A stretch of DNA of 12,059 bases from Gammaproteobacteria bacterium (GTDB taxonomy: Bacteria; Pseudomonadota; Gammaproteobacteria; Pseudomonadales; Azotimanducaceae): the NCBI GenBank assembly GCA_003476445.1, contig DMUF01000035.1, positions 1 to 12,059 on the forward strand, read 5' to 3'. This document shows positions 5,830 through 12,059 of this stretch, in pieces. The translations under genes were made by a program, and so were the position numbers. Every line of letters starts with the position of its first letter. The stretch's first letter is position 1. The notes beneath the pieces are model-generated. The model saw nothing but the letters and a program-made list of their open reading frames with translations, searched no databases and was not told the DNA's origin.

Positions 5830-7437
5830 TTAGATGCCCCTGTCCACAACCTCCAGTGTGATCCCTGCCGTCGCGAGCTGAGCTACTTCGAGTTCAAGCT
5901 CTGACGCCGACAGCGGATGGGAAGCCAACCACCCCGCAGGCAGCGCGAGTCGCAGCCAGTCGGCGCCCTGATCGACGCCCGCCTCCAGCACCGCCTGCCC
6001 GGCCGTGGCTCGCAATGCGGCTCGAGATGGGGCCTTCGTTTCCAAGCCACGCGCGTCTGGCGCAACAAAGATCCGCGGCGCCGATCCCTCCACACGCCCG
6101 CGCTCGAGAATCACCGATAGTCGCAACAAGGCGCTCAGCCGACGCAGCAGCCGACGATCCGCGAGAGGAAATTCGGCATAAGTGAGCCCGGGCATGACGC
6201 GTCGATGTGACCGCACGAGCCCGGTAAGGGCGTCCTGCTCGCGCCGGCTGAACCCGGGCATGTCGGCGTGGCGCAGCAAATAGGCCGCGTGACGCTGGTG
6301 GCCACGGGGTCCGACCGCCAATCCGACCTCGTGCAGCGCCGCCGCGGTCAACAGCAGCGCGCGCCAATCTGGATTCGGCGCAGAGCCGTCGAGAAACCAG
6401 GAGCCCGCAACGGCTTCGAAGCACGCAAGAGCGGTCGACTGAACCCGCGCAGCGTGCGCGCGATCCACCCGGAAATCCGACTGCAGCCCGCGCACCGTGA
6501 GCTCGCGCGGATCGGCACCCGGCATCGGACCGTGCACCATCTCATCCAGAACGCCGTCTTCGAGCGCTGCGCCCACATAGCGCATGGCGCCAATACCGCA
6601 CTGCCGGAAGATCATGTCGAGCAGGGCAACCCCGGCGGGGAAGATATCCACCCGCTCCGGTGCCAGCCCGAGCATGCCCGTTTCGTTATCCCAACGCCCT
6701 TCGAAGAGCGCTTGCACGAGTCGATCCAGCCCTTCCCGGGTGACCAGACCGTCACCCCAGCCGTTCGCTGCCAACACGGTCTGCACGGATTCCACCGTGC
6801 CGGACGTGCCGATTACTTCCGTGTCGTTAGAAACAGCCGGGAGCAATTCGAGCGCCGTAGCGAGGTGCGCGCGGGTCGCCTCGAACCCGACCTGCACCGA
6901 GCGCCCCTCGAAGAAACCCTCAGTCAGGGAGACACAGCCAACGGGAACCGAGGCAAGGCGCCGGGGCTCGTGACCCTCGCCCCACGCGATCTCCGCGCTA
7001 CCGCCACCCAGATCGACAACCAGCCGAGAGACGCGGGAACCAACCGGATCGCGTCGACTAACTCCGCGGTAGACGAGCGCAGCTTCTTCCTCGCCCGACA
7101 GCACGCGTACGGGCACGCGCAGGTGGTCTCTAGCTGCGCGCAGCACCGGTTCGGGATCGAGCGCGGCGCGAAGCACATGTGTCCCCACGACGGCGATACG
7201 AGAACGATCGAGCGCCGACAGCCGCTGGGCAAAGCGCTGCAGACAGACGTCCGCACGCGCTACCGCCGCGGGGTGTATATCGCCCTGCCGCAGACCGCGG
7301 GCGAGTTGAACCTTGTCCTTGATGCGCTCGACCACGCGCAGCCGGACGCCCGATTCGGGAGCGTCGGTCTCACGCTGTGCCACCAGCAACCGGAAGCTGT
7401 TGGACCCGAGGTCCACAACCGCATACTGCTCACTCAA
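5830..7437 (-). CDS. ppx: Exopolyphosphatase (Ppx/GppA family)
   Basis: Releases phosphate from polyphosphate ends; GppA-type members also convert pppGpp to ppGpp. The ASKHA ATPase-like core shows the first phosphate loop DLGSNSFRLLV (9-19), VGTHVLRAA (85-93), catalytic-region SGEEEA (114-119), the second loop DLGGGSAE (142-149) and IGTSGTVES (209-217). A C-terminal HD-like helical domain follows from about 350 (LHEVGLAV, then HQRHAAYLL near 380-388). At 535 aa it is slightly longer than E. coli Ppx (513) or GppA (494). No ATG is available; TTG at 7437 is chosen because GGGAG precedes it by 7 nt, and an in-frame TTG at 7473 has no ribosome site. It is divergent from trxA. A ppx/gppA gene beside trxA-rho is common in gammaproteobacteria (ppx-trxA-rho in Pseudomonas, gppA near trxA in E. 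coli). Sequence alone does not separate Ppx from GppA. Confidence 0.9.
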   Translation of the reverse strand: MSEQYAVVDLGSNSFRLLVAQRETDAPESGVRLRVVERIKDKVQLARGLRQGDIHPAAVARADVCLQRFAQRLSALDRSRIAVVGTHVLRAALDPEPVLRAARDHLRVPVRVLSGEEEAALVYRGVSRRDPVGSRVSRLVVDLGGGSAEIAWGEGHEPRRLASVPVGCVSLTEGFFEGRSVQVGFEATRAHLATALELLPAVSNDTEVIGTSGTVESVQTVLAANGWGDGLVTREGLDRLVQALFEGRWDNETGMLGLAPERVDIFPAGVALLDMIFRQCGIGAMRYVGAALEDGVLDEMVHGPMPGADPRELTVRGLQSDFRVDRAHAARVQSTALACFEAVAGSWFLDGSAPNPDWRALLLTAAALHEVGLAVGPRGHQRHAAYLLRHADMPGFSRREQDALTGLVRSHRRVMPGLTYAEFPLADRRLLRRLSALLRLSVILERGRVEGSAPRIFVAPDARGLETKAPSRAALRATAGQAVLEAGVDQGADWLRLALPAGWLASHPLSASELELEVAQLATAGITLEVVDRGI

Positions 7438-7464
7438 CCGCAGACTCCCTGACTTGTCCCTACG

Positions 7465-7492
7465 CTGACGCAACGCGCGCCCATGCTACACT
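7465..7492 (+). promoter_or_regulatory. Likely trxA promoter with extended -10
   Basis: CTGACG (7465-7470) as a -35 (4 of 6) and TACACT (7487-7492) as a -10 (4 of 6) are separated by 16 nt. The -10 is preceded by TGC, giving the extended form TGnTACACT. Transcription would start near 7499, about 20 nt before the trxA ATG, leaving room for the CGGAGA ribosome site at 7508-7513. It lies in the 81-nt divergent gap with ppx. Confidence 0.5.
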
Positions 7493-7518
7493 CGTCGCTC
7501 CGTCATCCGGAGACTGCC

Positions 7519-7845
7519 ATGGGTGCCAACATCGTCCACACCACCGACGCCGACTTCGAGCAGGACGTGCTCAAGTCCGACAAACCTGTCCTCGTCGACT
7601 ACTGGGCCGAGTGGTGCGGCCCCTGCAAGATGATCGCGCCAATCCTCGACGACATCGCTAAGGAGTACAGCGATCGGGTCAAGGTCTGCAAGATCGACAT
7701 CGACTCCAACCCGGGCGTACCGCCGCGTTACAACATCCGCGGCATTCCTACGCTGATGCTGTTCAAGAACGGCGCGGTGGAAGCCACCAAAGTGGGCGCC
7801 CTGTCGCGATCGCAGCTCGCCGCGTTTCTCGACAGCCACATCTGA
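7519..7845 (+). CDS. trxA: Thioredoxin 1
   Basis: Small cytoplasmic dithiol-disulfide oxidoreductase, reduced by thioredoxin reductase and supplying electrons to ribonucleotide reductase, PAPS reductase and methionine sulfoxide reductases. At 108 aa it matches the E. coli protein (109). The active site WCGPCK is at 32-37, with buried Asp27 and Trp29; the cis-proline motif GIPT has Pro77, and FKNGAVEATKVGALS is the usual C-terminal block. No signal peptide. The ATG at 7519 is chosen because CGGAGA (7508-7513) lies 5 nt upstream and MGANIVHTTDADF is a normal thioredoxin N-terminus; an in-frame ATG at 7483 adds 12 residues and overlaps the -10 region. It is followed by rho after 247 nt. Confidence 0.97.
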   Translation: MGANIVHTTDADFEQDVLKSDKPVLVDYWAEWCGPCKMIAPILDDIAKEYSDRVKVCKIDIDSNPGVPPRYNIRGIPTLMLFKNGAVEATKVGALSRSQLAAFLDSHI

Positions 7846-7861
7846 GACTGGCGCGGTCCCG

Positions 7862-7902
7862 CGAGCAGCGGTGGTACGCTTCACGGCGCATCCCGCTGCT
7901 CG
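7862..7902 (+). repeat. 10-bp perfect inverted repeat downstream of trxA
   Basis: CGAGCAGCGG (7862-7871) and CCGCTGCTCG (7893-7902) are exact reverse complements separated by 21 nt, starting 17 nt after the trxA stop codon. The stem would be strong in RNA. No T-run follows the right arm, so it could be a 3'-end stabilising structure for trxA mRNA, a Rho-dependent terminator element, or the first element of the rho leader. Confidence 0.5.
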
Positions 7903-8092
7903 AGCTTGACGGCACCTCGCAGCCCTACTACTCTCGCTGTGTTCTGGTAGCCCTGCTACCAGCCCGCCACGGGTTTCTGGACTCCACCCCTCGTCCCGCT
8001 TGCACCGACACAACGTCGGGCTGGCGATATGCATGCCCGGTCGGTCGCACTCTTCCTGCAACAAACCCCTGCCAACTGGTCACGTAAACCTT
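7903..8092 (+). promoter_or_regulatory. C-rich rho leader, candidate autoregulatory region
   Basis: The stretch before rho is rich in C and poor in G; a hand count of 7974-8020 gives about 20 C and 10 G, with many YC dinucleotides in TGGACTCCACCCCTCGTCCC and around it. Unstructured C-rich, G-poor RNA is where Rho binds. In E. coli, Rho attenuates its own message in the leader between trxA and rho, so similar feedback is plausible. No promoter here is clear enough to call, and no leader peptide like E. coli rhoL is recognised. A short CCCG/CGGG stem (7963-7973) followed by TTTCT adjoins the stronger hairpin at 7944-7962. Confidence 0.4.
7944..7962 (+). repeat. 8-bp perfect hairpin in the rho leader
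   Basis: CTGGTAGC (7944-7951) and GCTACCAG (7955-7962) are exact reverse complements around a CCT loop, forming a compact stable RNA hairpin inside the C-rich leader. A second, weaker stem (CCCG-CCA-CGGG, 7963-7973) followed by TTTCT abuts it. The placement suggests an attenuator or a Rho pause site; no long T-run is present. Confidence 0.5.
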
Positions 8093-9352
8093 ATGAATCT
8101 GACAGATCTGAAGCGCAAGCCCGTCGGGGACCTGATCGACATGGCGCGCGAGATGGGCCTCGAGAACACCGCGCGTTCGCGCAAACAAGAAGTCATCGCC
8201 GCCATCGTACGCAAGCTCGCGAAGGACGGTGAAGACATCTACGGCGAGGGAGCGCTCGAGATCCTGCAGGACGGCTTTGGTTTTCTGCGCTCACCGGACA
8301 GTTCATACCTCGCGGGTCCGGATGATATCTACGTCTCGCCAAGCCAGATCCGCCGCTTCAATCTGCGTACTGGCGACAGCATCTCCGGCAAGATCCGCCC
8401 GCCAAAGGACGGTGAACGCTACTTCGCGCTGCTCAAGGTCGATGACATCAACTTCAGCGACCCCGGTACGAAGAAGAACAAGATTCTGTTCGAGAATCTC
8501 ACGCCGCTGTTCCCCAACCAAAGACTGCACCTCGAGCGCGGCAACGGCAGCACCGAGGATCTTTCCGCACGCGTTGTCGACCTCATCGCCCCCATCGGCA
8601 AGGGCCAGCGTGCGCTGATCGTCTCGCCGCCAAAGGCGGGCAAGACGCTCATGCTGCAGAACATCGCCCAGTCCATCGTGGCGAACAACCCAGACGTTGT
8701 GCTCATCGTGCTGCTCATCGATGAGCGCCCGGAAGAAGTCACCGACATGCAGCGCTCAGTGCGTGGCGAGGTAGTCGCAAGCACCTTCGACGAGCCGCCG
8801 TCACGGCACGTGCAGGTCGCGGAAATGGTGATCGAGAAGGCCAAGCGTCTGGTGGAACACCAGAAGGACGTGGTGATTCTTCTCGACTCCATCACGCGGC
8901 TGGCGCGGGCCTACAACACCATCGTGCCGTCTTCCGGAAAGGTTCTGACCGGTGGTGTCGACGCAAACGCTCTCGAACGTCCGAAGCGCTTCTTCGGCGC
9001 GGCACGGAATATCGAGGAAGGCGGCAGTCTCACGATCGTGGCGACCGCCCTGATCGACACGGGCTCGAAGATGGACGAAGTGATCTACGAGGAATTCAAA
9101 GGCACGGGCAACATGGAACTGCACCTCGAGCGCAAGATCGCCGAGAAGCGCGTGTACCCTGCCATCAACATCCGCCGTTCGGCGACGCGTCGCGAAGAAC
9201 TGCTGATGACCGAGGAAGAGCTGCAGCGCGTGTGGATCCTGCGCAAACTGCTGCACGAGATGGACGACGTCGCCGCGATTGAGTTCCTGATCGACAAACT
9301 GCGCACGACCAAGACCAACGACGAATTCTTCTCGTCGATGAAAGGTCGGTGA
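8093..9352 (+). CDS. rho: Transcription termination factor Rho
   Basis: Hexameric RNA-dependent ATPase/helicase that ends transcription on untranslated C-rich RNA. At 419 aa it is exactly the E. coli length, with no insertion. The N-terminal helical bundle (MNLTDLKRKPV...) precedes the cold-shock-like primary RNA site with GFGFLR (61-66). Walker A PPKAGKT (179-185), Walker B VVILLDS with Asp265, the Q-loop region SSGKVLTGGVDANALERPKR (280-299), Arg353 and the arginine finger Arg366 sit at E. coli numbering. The ATG at 8093 is chosen by identity with the E. coli N-terminus (MNLTELK); upstream in-frame ATGs at 8000 and 8033 would add non-family residues. The Shine-Dalgarno is poor, which with the structured leader fits tight control. 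It follows trxA, as in E. coli and Pseudomonas, and overlaps the reductase gene by 4 nt. Confidence 0.98.
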   Translation: MNLTDLKRKPVGDLIDMAREMGLENTARSRKQEVIAAIVRKLAKDGEDIYGEGALEILQDGFGFLRSPDSSYLAGPDDIYVSPSQIRRFNLRTGDSISGKIRPPKDGERYFALLKVDDINFSDPGTKKNKILFENLTPLFPNQRLHLERGNGSTEDLSARVVDLIAPIGKGQRALIVSPPKAGKTLMLQNIAQSIVANNPDVVLIVLLIDERPEEVTDMQRSVRGEVVASTFDEPPSRHVQVAEMVIEKAKRLVEHQKDVVILLDSITRLARAYNTIVPSSGKVLTGGVDANALERPKRFFGAARNIEEGGSLTIVATALIDTGSKMDEVIYEEFKGTGNMELHLERKIAEKRVYPAINIRRSATRREELLMTEEELQRVWILRKLLHEMDDVAAIEFLIDKLRTTKTNDEFFSSMKGR

Positions 9353-10080
9353 CAGGCACGCAAACGCTTCTGCGCTGCCCGATCATACGGCGTACGCCGT
9401 TTTCGCCTGCAACTGCCGGGCAGCGCCCGGTGCAGGAGATCGTGCTCGAGGCCCCGCCCGGCTTCACCTTCCGCGCCGGGCAGTACACCCAGGTCCAACA
9501 TCCGGCCGGCACCATACCGCTGTCCATCGCGAGCGGACCAAAGCGCCTGCCCACGCTGACCCTGCACTATCGCTCCTTACCCGATGTACCTGCCGCAGAC
9601 TGGATGGACGAGCTGCTCGAAACCGGGGCGCCTCTGCTGCTGCATCCACCCGCGGGAGAGGTGCAAATGCCTGAGGACCCTCACCAGCCGATCGTCATGA
9701 TCGCGGGCGGCACGGGCATCACCCAGGCGCTGGCTGTGCTGGACGAGCTTGCGCATACGACCGAGCGAGCCACGGTTGATGTGCTGTGGTGTGCGGACAG
9801 CGACGACGAGCTCTACTGCCGCAGCCGGCTGGACACCCTCAAAGCGCCCTGGCTGACCCTGCACTACAACGTGGATGCACGACGCAGCGCGGAGAACTCA
9901 GGATTCGCAAAGGCGCAAGCGCTGTTGCGGACACACGCCGGAGCAAACCCTTGGATTCTGCTCGGCGGTAGCCCCGGCTTTGTCTACGCCATGGACGAGG
10001 CGCTCACGGTGGTCACAACCGTGCAGCGCCATGCGGACGCGTTCAGCTGGGCACCGCGCCCGGCGCGATCCTCTGACTGA
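9349..10080 (+). CDS. Fre-like NAD(P)H:flavin oxidoreductase
   Basis: 243 residues of the ferredoxin-reductase fold. The FAD/flavin barrel carries FRAGQY (41-46). The nucleotide-binding half carries AGGTGITQAL (119-128) and GGSPGFVYAM (206-215), and the C-terminal DAFSWAPR matches the DAF end of E. coli Fre. Likely role: NAD(P)H reduction of free flavin or electron supply to an oxygenase or iron-reducing system. In Pseudomonas and E. coli, ubiD and a fre-like gene lie near rho; here the reductase follows rho directly with no ubiD. The usual RxxS flavin motif (RPFS in Fre) reads IPLS (56-59), losing the Arg. There is no [2Fe-2S] domain. The start is GTG at 9349, overlapping the rho stop as GTGA, with AAAGG (9341-9345) just upstream, implying translational coupling. 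No in-frame ATG lies near the N-terminus. Exact substrate unknown, so no symbol is given. Confidence 0.85.
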   Translation: MTGTQTLLRCPIIRRTPFSPATAGQRPVQEIVLEAPPGFTFRAGQYTQVQHPAGTIPLSIASGPKRLPTLTLHYRSLPDVPAADWMDELLETGAPLLLHPPAGEVQMPEDPHQPIVMIAGGTGITQALAVLDELAHTTERATVDVLWCADSDDELYCRSRLDTLKAPWLTLHYNVDARRSAENSGFAKAQALLRTHAGANPWILLGGSPGFVYAMDEALTVVTTVQRHADAFSWAPRPARSSD

Positions 10081-10093
10081 GGCGGCTCAGGTC
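10075..10093. terminator. Small hairpin spanning both convergent stop codons
   Basis: GACTGAG (10075-10081) pairs with CTCAGGTC (10086-10093) around a GCGG loop, with one bulged G. The left arm contains the reductase stop (10078-10080) and the right arm the hemY stop (10087-10089). Only 6 nt separate the two genes, so any shared terminator must lie within coding ends. Without a T-run on either strand, this is a weak call. Confidence 0.25.
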
Positions 10094-11277
10094 ACGCTCG
10101 AAGCAGATCGCGGCGGCAGCGGAAGATCGGGTAATCCGCCCGCAGCCTGCACGAGAAGCTCGACACCACGCGCCTCGCCGAGGGCGTGCACCAGCCGCCC
10201 CAGCTCCGCCTGCGCGGCGGGGCCGGCATTTCGCCGGACCGCCATCTCGTAATGCTCCCGCGCCTGATCCCAGCGGCCCGCGCGAGCGGCGAGCCGTCCG
10301 AGCGTCAGGAAGAGCGCGGGTTCTTCCGGATGCTTGCCGAGCCAGCCTTCGACCCGCTTCAGCGTGCGCGCAGGGTCCGCTACCGGAATTTCGCCAAGAG
10401 CGATCACGAGCCCGGTAGCCCAGTGTTGCGCCAACGCGTCAACAATCGCTGTCTCCGCTCGCTCGGGATGCTCGCGCGCCACCCTGCGCACGTAGTCGCC
10501 CACCAGGTCCGCTCGCTCCCGAAAATGCCGTGGCAACGACTGCCAGCGGGTTTCCAGCGCCGCGCCGGAAAGATGCGTCAGGTCCGCGCGCTCGCTCTCG
10601 GCATGCAGAGCTTCGATCGCGCTGTCGCCACGCGGTCGCACCTGTCGCAGCGCCGGGAGCAGCGCCGCGAACGCCGCATGATCCCCCGCACCCACCGCGG
10701 CGCGAGCACATAGCCACAGCGCTTCGGCGTGGGGCGGCGTGCGCTCTGCCAGCGGGCGCAGCAGCGTTGTCGCTGCCGCCCAATCCCCGTTGTCCACCTG
10801 CAGTCGGCCCTGAGCGAAGATTGCTGCATCCGCATCCTGCCGCGCGGCCTGTTCGATCAGGCGTGCCTCCGCCGCGGGGTCCTCACCCAACCGGGCCGCG
10901 AGCGCAGCCCCGAGCCACGGCAGCGGACCGGAGCGTTTTCCCGCGGCGCGCTCGAAATGACCGCGGGCCTCACGCCAATCGCCCTGCACAAGATCATCGA
11001 GGCCTTCCTGCATCAATCCGAGCGTTCGGCCCCGGCGCCGCTCGGACTGCCACCTGAGCAGCGCCTGCGGACCGCGACGCACCCGTCCGATCACGAACAA
11101 CGCTCCCCGCAGCAACACATAGCTGAGGACCAGGATAACCAGCGCCACCCAGAGCCCCGTTTCCAGCGCCCGCTCGCCGTACACCACGAGCACATAACCG
11201 GGATCACGGGCGACCAGAATACCGACCAGAGCGCCGATCACGAGCAGCAGCAGGAGTTTGAAGACGCGGACGCTCAT
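10087..11277 (-). CDS. hemY: HemY-family membrane protein with TPR-like repeats
   Basis: 396 residues. Two membrane segments open the protein (about 6-23 and 42-64) with the family motif RDPGYVLVVYG (24-34) in the short loop between them. A basic stretch follows, then a long alpha-helical, alanine-rich region with TPR-like units, for example WREARGHFERAAG and LGRLAARAGRWDQAREHYEMA near 330-350. Proteobacterial HemY is an inner-membrane protein encoded with haem genes; it is unrelated to the Bacillus protoporphyrinogen oxidase also called HemY, and its role (a possible scaffold of the haem pathway) is unsettled. The ATG overlaps the hemX stop as ATGA (11277-11274) with no strong Shine-Dalgarno, so translation is probably coupled. 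It is convergent with the reductase, 6 nt apart. Length is close to that of E. coli HemY (398). Confidence 0.93.
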   Translation of the reverse strand: MSVRVFKLLLLLVIGALVGILVARDPGYVLVVYGERALETGLWVALVILVLSYVLLRGALFVIGRVRRGPQALLRWQSERRRGRTLGLMQEGLDDLVQGDWREARGHFERAAGKRSGPLPWLGAALAARLGEDPAAEARLIEQAARQDADAAIFAQGRLQVDNGDWAAATTLLRPLAERTPPHAEALWLCARAAVGAGDHAAFAALLPALRQVRPRGDSAIEALHAESERADLTHLSGAALETRWQSLPRHFRERADLVGDYVRRVAREHPERAETAIVDALAQHWATGLVIALGEIPVADPARTLKRVEGWLGKHPEEPALFLTLGRLAARAGRWDQAREHYEMAVRRNAGPAAQAELGRLVHALGEARGVELLVQAAGGLPDLPLPPRSASSVT

Positions 11278-12059
11278 GGCGCGGCACCCAGCGCCGCGTC
11301 GAGGGTCACGAGCGACGCGGATAAATCCGGCAGCGGGGCAGCAAGCTCCATCGGCGCTACCGCGGCCAGGCCCTCGCTCACACGCTGGACGCTGGCGTCC
11401 GTCGGATCCAGATAGCGGGCCACCCAGGCGCGCGCCTCCGCGATGCTGCTGTCGTAAATCGGCTGTTCACGCCGGAGCGCGGCCAGCTGCGCGCGCTCGA
11501 GCATGAGCCGGAGGTTGAGCTCCAGATACAACGCTTCTTCCGGCAGCAGCAGCGCTTCGGCAGGCGTATCGAGTCTGCGGAAGCGGATCAGTTCAGAAAC
11601 GGCGGCCCAGAGGTTTGCGAGCGTGCCGTCAGCAGCCGGCTGCGATTCACGGGTCGCAGGCTCAAAGCTGGGAGTCCGCGCCTTGAGATCGCCGAGATCG
11701 CTCTTGATCGCCTCGAGCGCGAGGAAGAGCCCCTCGGCATCCGCACCGGGCAGCGCTTCGAGCGCCAGCAGCTCTTCCGCAATGTGCGCCCGGACGGGTG
11801 TAAAGCGGGGGTCATCCAGGCGCTGGAGACTGTTATCGGCGGCACGCAGCAGGAGCATAGCGCCGCGCACATCACGCTCGAGCTGCAGGCGATGATTCGC
11901 CATACGCAGCAGATAGCGGATCTCCGCCAGCTGCCAGTCAGCCGGCACCGCAACGCCGGTCGCCGTGCTCGGCGTCGCAGACGACCCGCCAGGCGCGCCA
12001 GCCATGGGCGCTGCATCGGCGGGCGTGCCGGATGCAAGCCCTGCACCGATCGCCGGCGC
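11274..12059 (-). CDS. hemX: HemX protein, N-terminus beyond the window (partial)
   Basis: 261 codons are visible, open to the right edge. The family core begins DWQLAEIRYLLRMANHRLQL, then RDVRGAMLLLRAADNSLQRL and DPRFTPVRAHIAEELLALEA, the pattern of the C-terminal domain of HemX (Pfam HemX, once labelled uroporphyrinogen-III methyltransferase although the catalytic domain is absent). The usual membrane anchor and coiled coil should lie outside the window; an internal ATG at 12005 falls in the linker and is not taken as the start. The first 40 or so visible residues are a low-complexity Ala/Pro/Gly/Ser/Thr linker. In gammaproteobacteria the order is hemC-hemD-hemX-hemY, so hemD is expected just past the right edge. 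The stop overlaps the hemY start by 4 nt. Confidence 0.88.
   Translation of the reverse strand, partial: APAIGAGLASGTPADAAPMAGAPGGSSATPSTATGVAVPADWQLAEIRYLLRMANHRLQLERDVRGAMLLLRAADNSLQRLDDPRFTPVRAHIAEELLALEALPGADAEGLFLALEAIKSDLGDLKARTPSFEPATRESQPAADGTLANLWAAVSELIRFRRLDTPAEALLLPEEALYLELNLRLMLERAQLAALRREQPIYDSSIAEARAWVARYLDPTDASVQRVSEGLAAVAPMELAAPLPDLSASLVTLDAALGAAP

Noticed and set aside
6268..7452. 394-codon plus-strand frame opposite ppx
   Set aside because: Composition is typical of an antisense shadow, no motif is seen, and ppx on the other strand is unmistakable.
8000..8092. Longer Rho from in-frame ATGs at 8000 or 8033
   Set aside because: The ATG at 8093 gives exactly the E. coli N-terminus and length; the upstream residues match nothing in Rho.
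8029..8232. 67-codon frame starting in the rho leader, considered as a rhoL-like leader peptide
   Set aside because: It runs far into rho in another frame, lacks a ribosome site and does not resemble E. coli RhoL.
1..12059. Search by eye for CRISPR arrays, tRNA or rRNA genes, transposases, integrases and long direct repeats
   Set aside because: None found; no repeated spacer pattern, cloverleaf signature or mobile-element motif was seen.

Overview
The window looks like chromosomal DNA of a GC-rich gammaproteobacterium. The evidence is a conserved ppx/trxA/rho cluster followed by a Fre-like flavin reductase, a hemX-hemY pair, a Rho that aligns residue for residue with the 419-residue E. coli protein, and third-codon GC bias that produces long antisense open frames. 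I cannot name a genus. A heterodimer-type acyl-CoA dehydrogenase pair would fit a lineage that degrades steroids or branched acyl chains, but that is inference.

Layout, left to right. (1) 1-1463, minus: the first 487 codons of a long-form, glutamine-dependent NAD+ synthetase (nadE), running off the left edge. (2) 1578-3935, plus: two acyl-CoA dehydrogenases (371 and 405 aa) in one operon, divergent from nadE and followed by a GC-rich hairpin. (3) 4171-5693, plus: a small accessory patch holding an AbiEi-family antitoxin/regulator without its AbiEii toxin, then a BrnT toxin and BrnA/CopG-type antitoxin with a 17-nt overlap. abiEi is less GC-rich than its surroundings (48-57% in two hand-counted 60-base lines, against 67% in one acyl-CoA dehydrogenase line). 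(4) 5830-7437, minus: exopolyphosphatase (ppx), divergent from (5) trxA (7519-7845), rho (8093-9352) and a flavin reductase (9349-10080), all plus; rho and the reductase overlap by 4 nt. (6) 10087-12059, minus: hemY and the C-terminal part of hemX, overlapping by 4 nt (ATGA), convergent with the reductase and running off the right edge.

How they fit together. Most of the window is core metabolism and gene-expression machinery: NAD synthesis, polyphosphate/(p)ppGpp turnover, thiol redox, transcription termination, flavin reduction and haem-pathway envelope proteins. The toxin-antitoxin patch between the acyl-CoA dehydrogenases and ppx is the only accessory DNA. I see no tRNA, rRNA, CRISPR array, transposase or integrase. 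No gene-free stretch exceeds 300 bases; the longest is the 247-nt trxA-rho interval, which holds two strong inverted repeats and a C-rich leader. I found no clearly new system. The points most worth a second look are the toxin-less AbiEi, the brnTA control region, the rho leader, the uneven catalytic residues in the acyl-CoA dehydrogenase pair, and the reductase's altered FAD motif.
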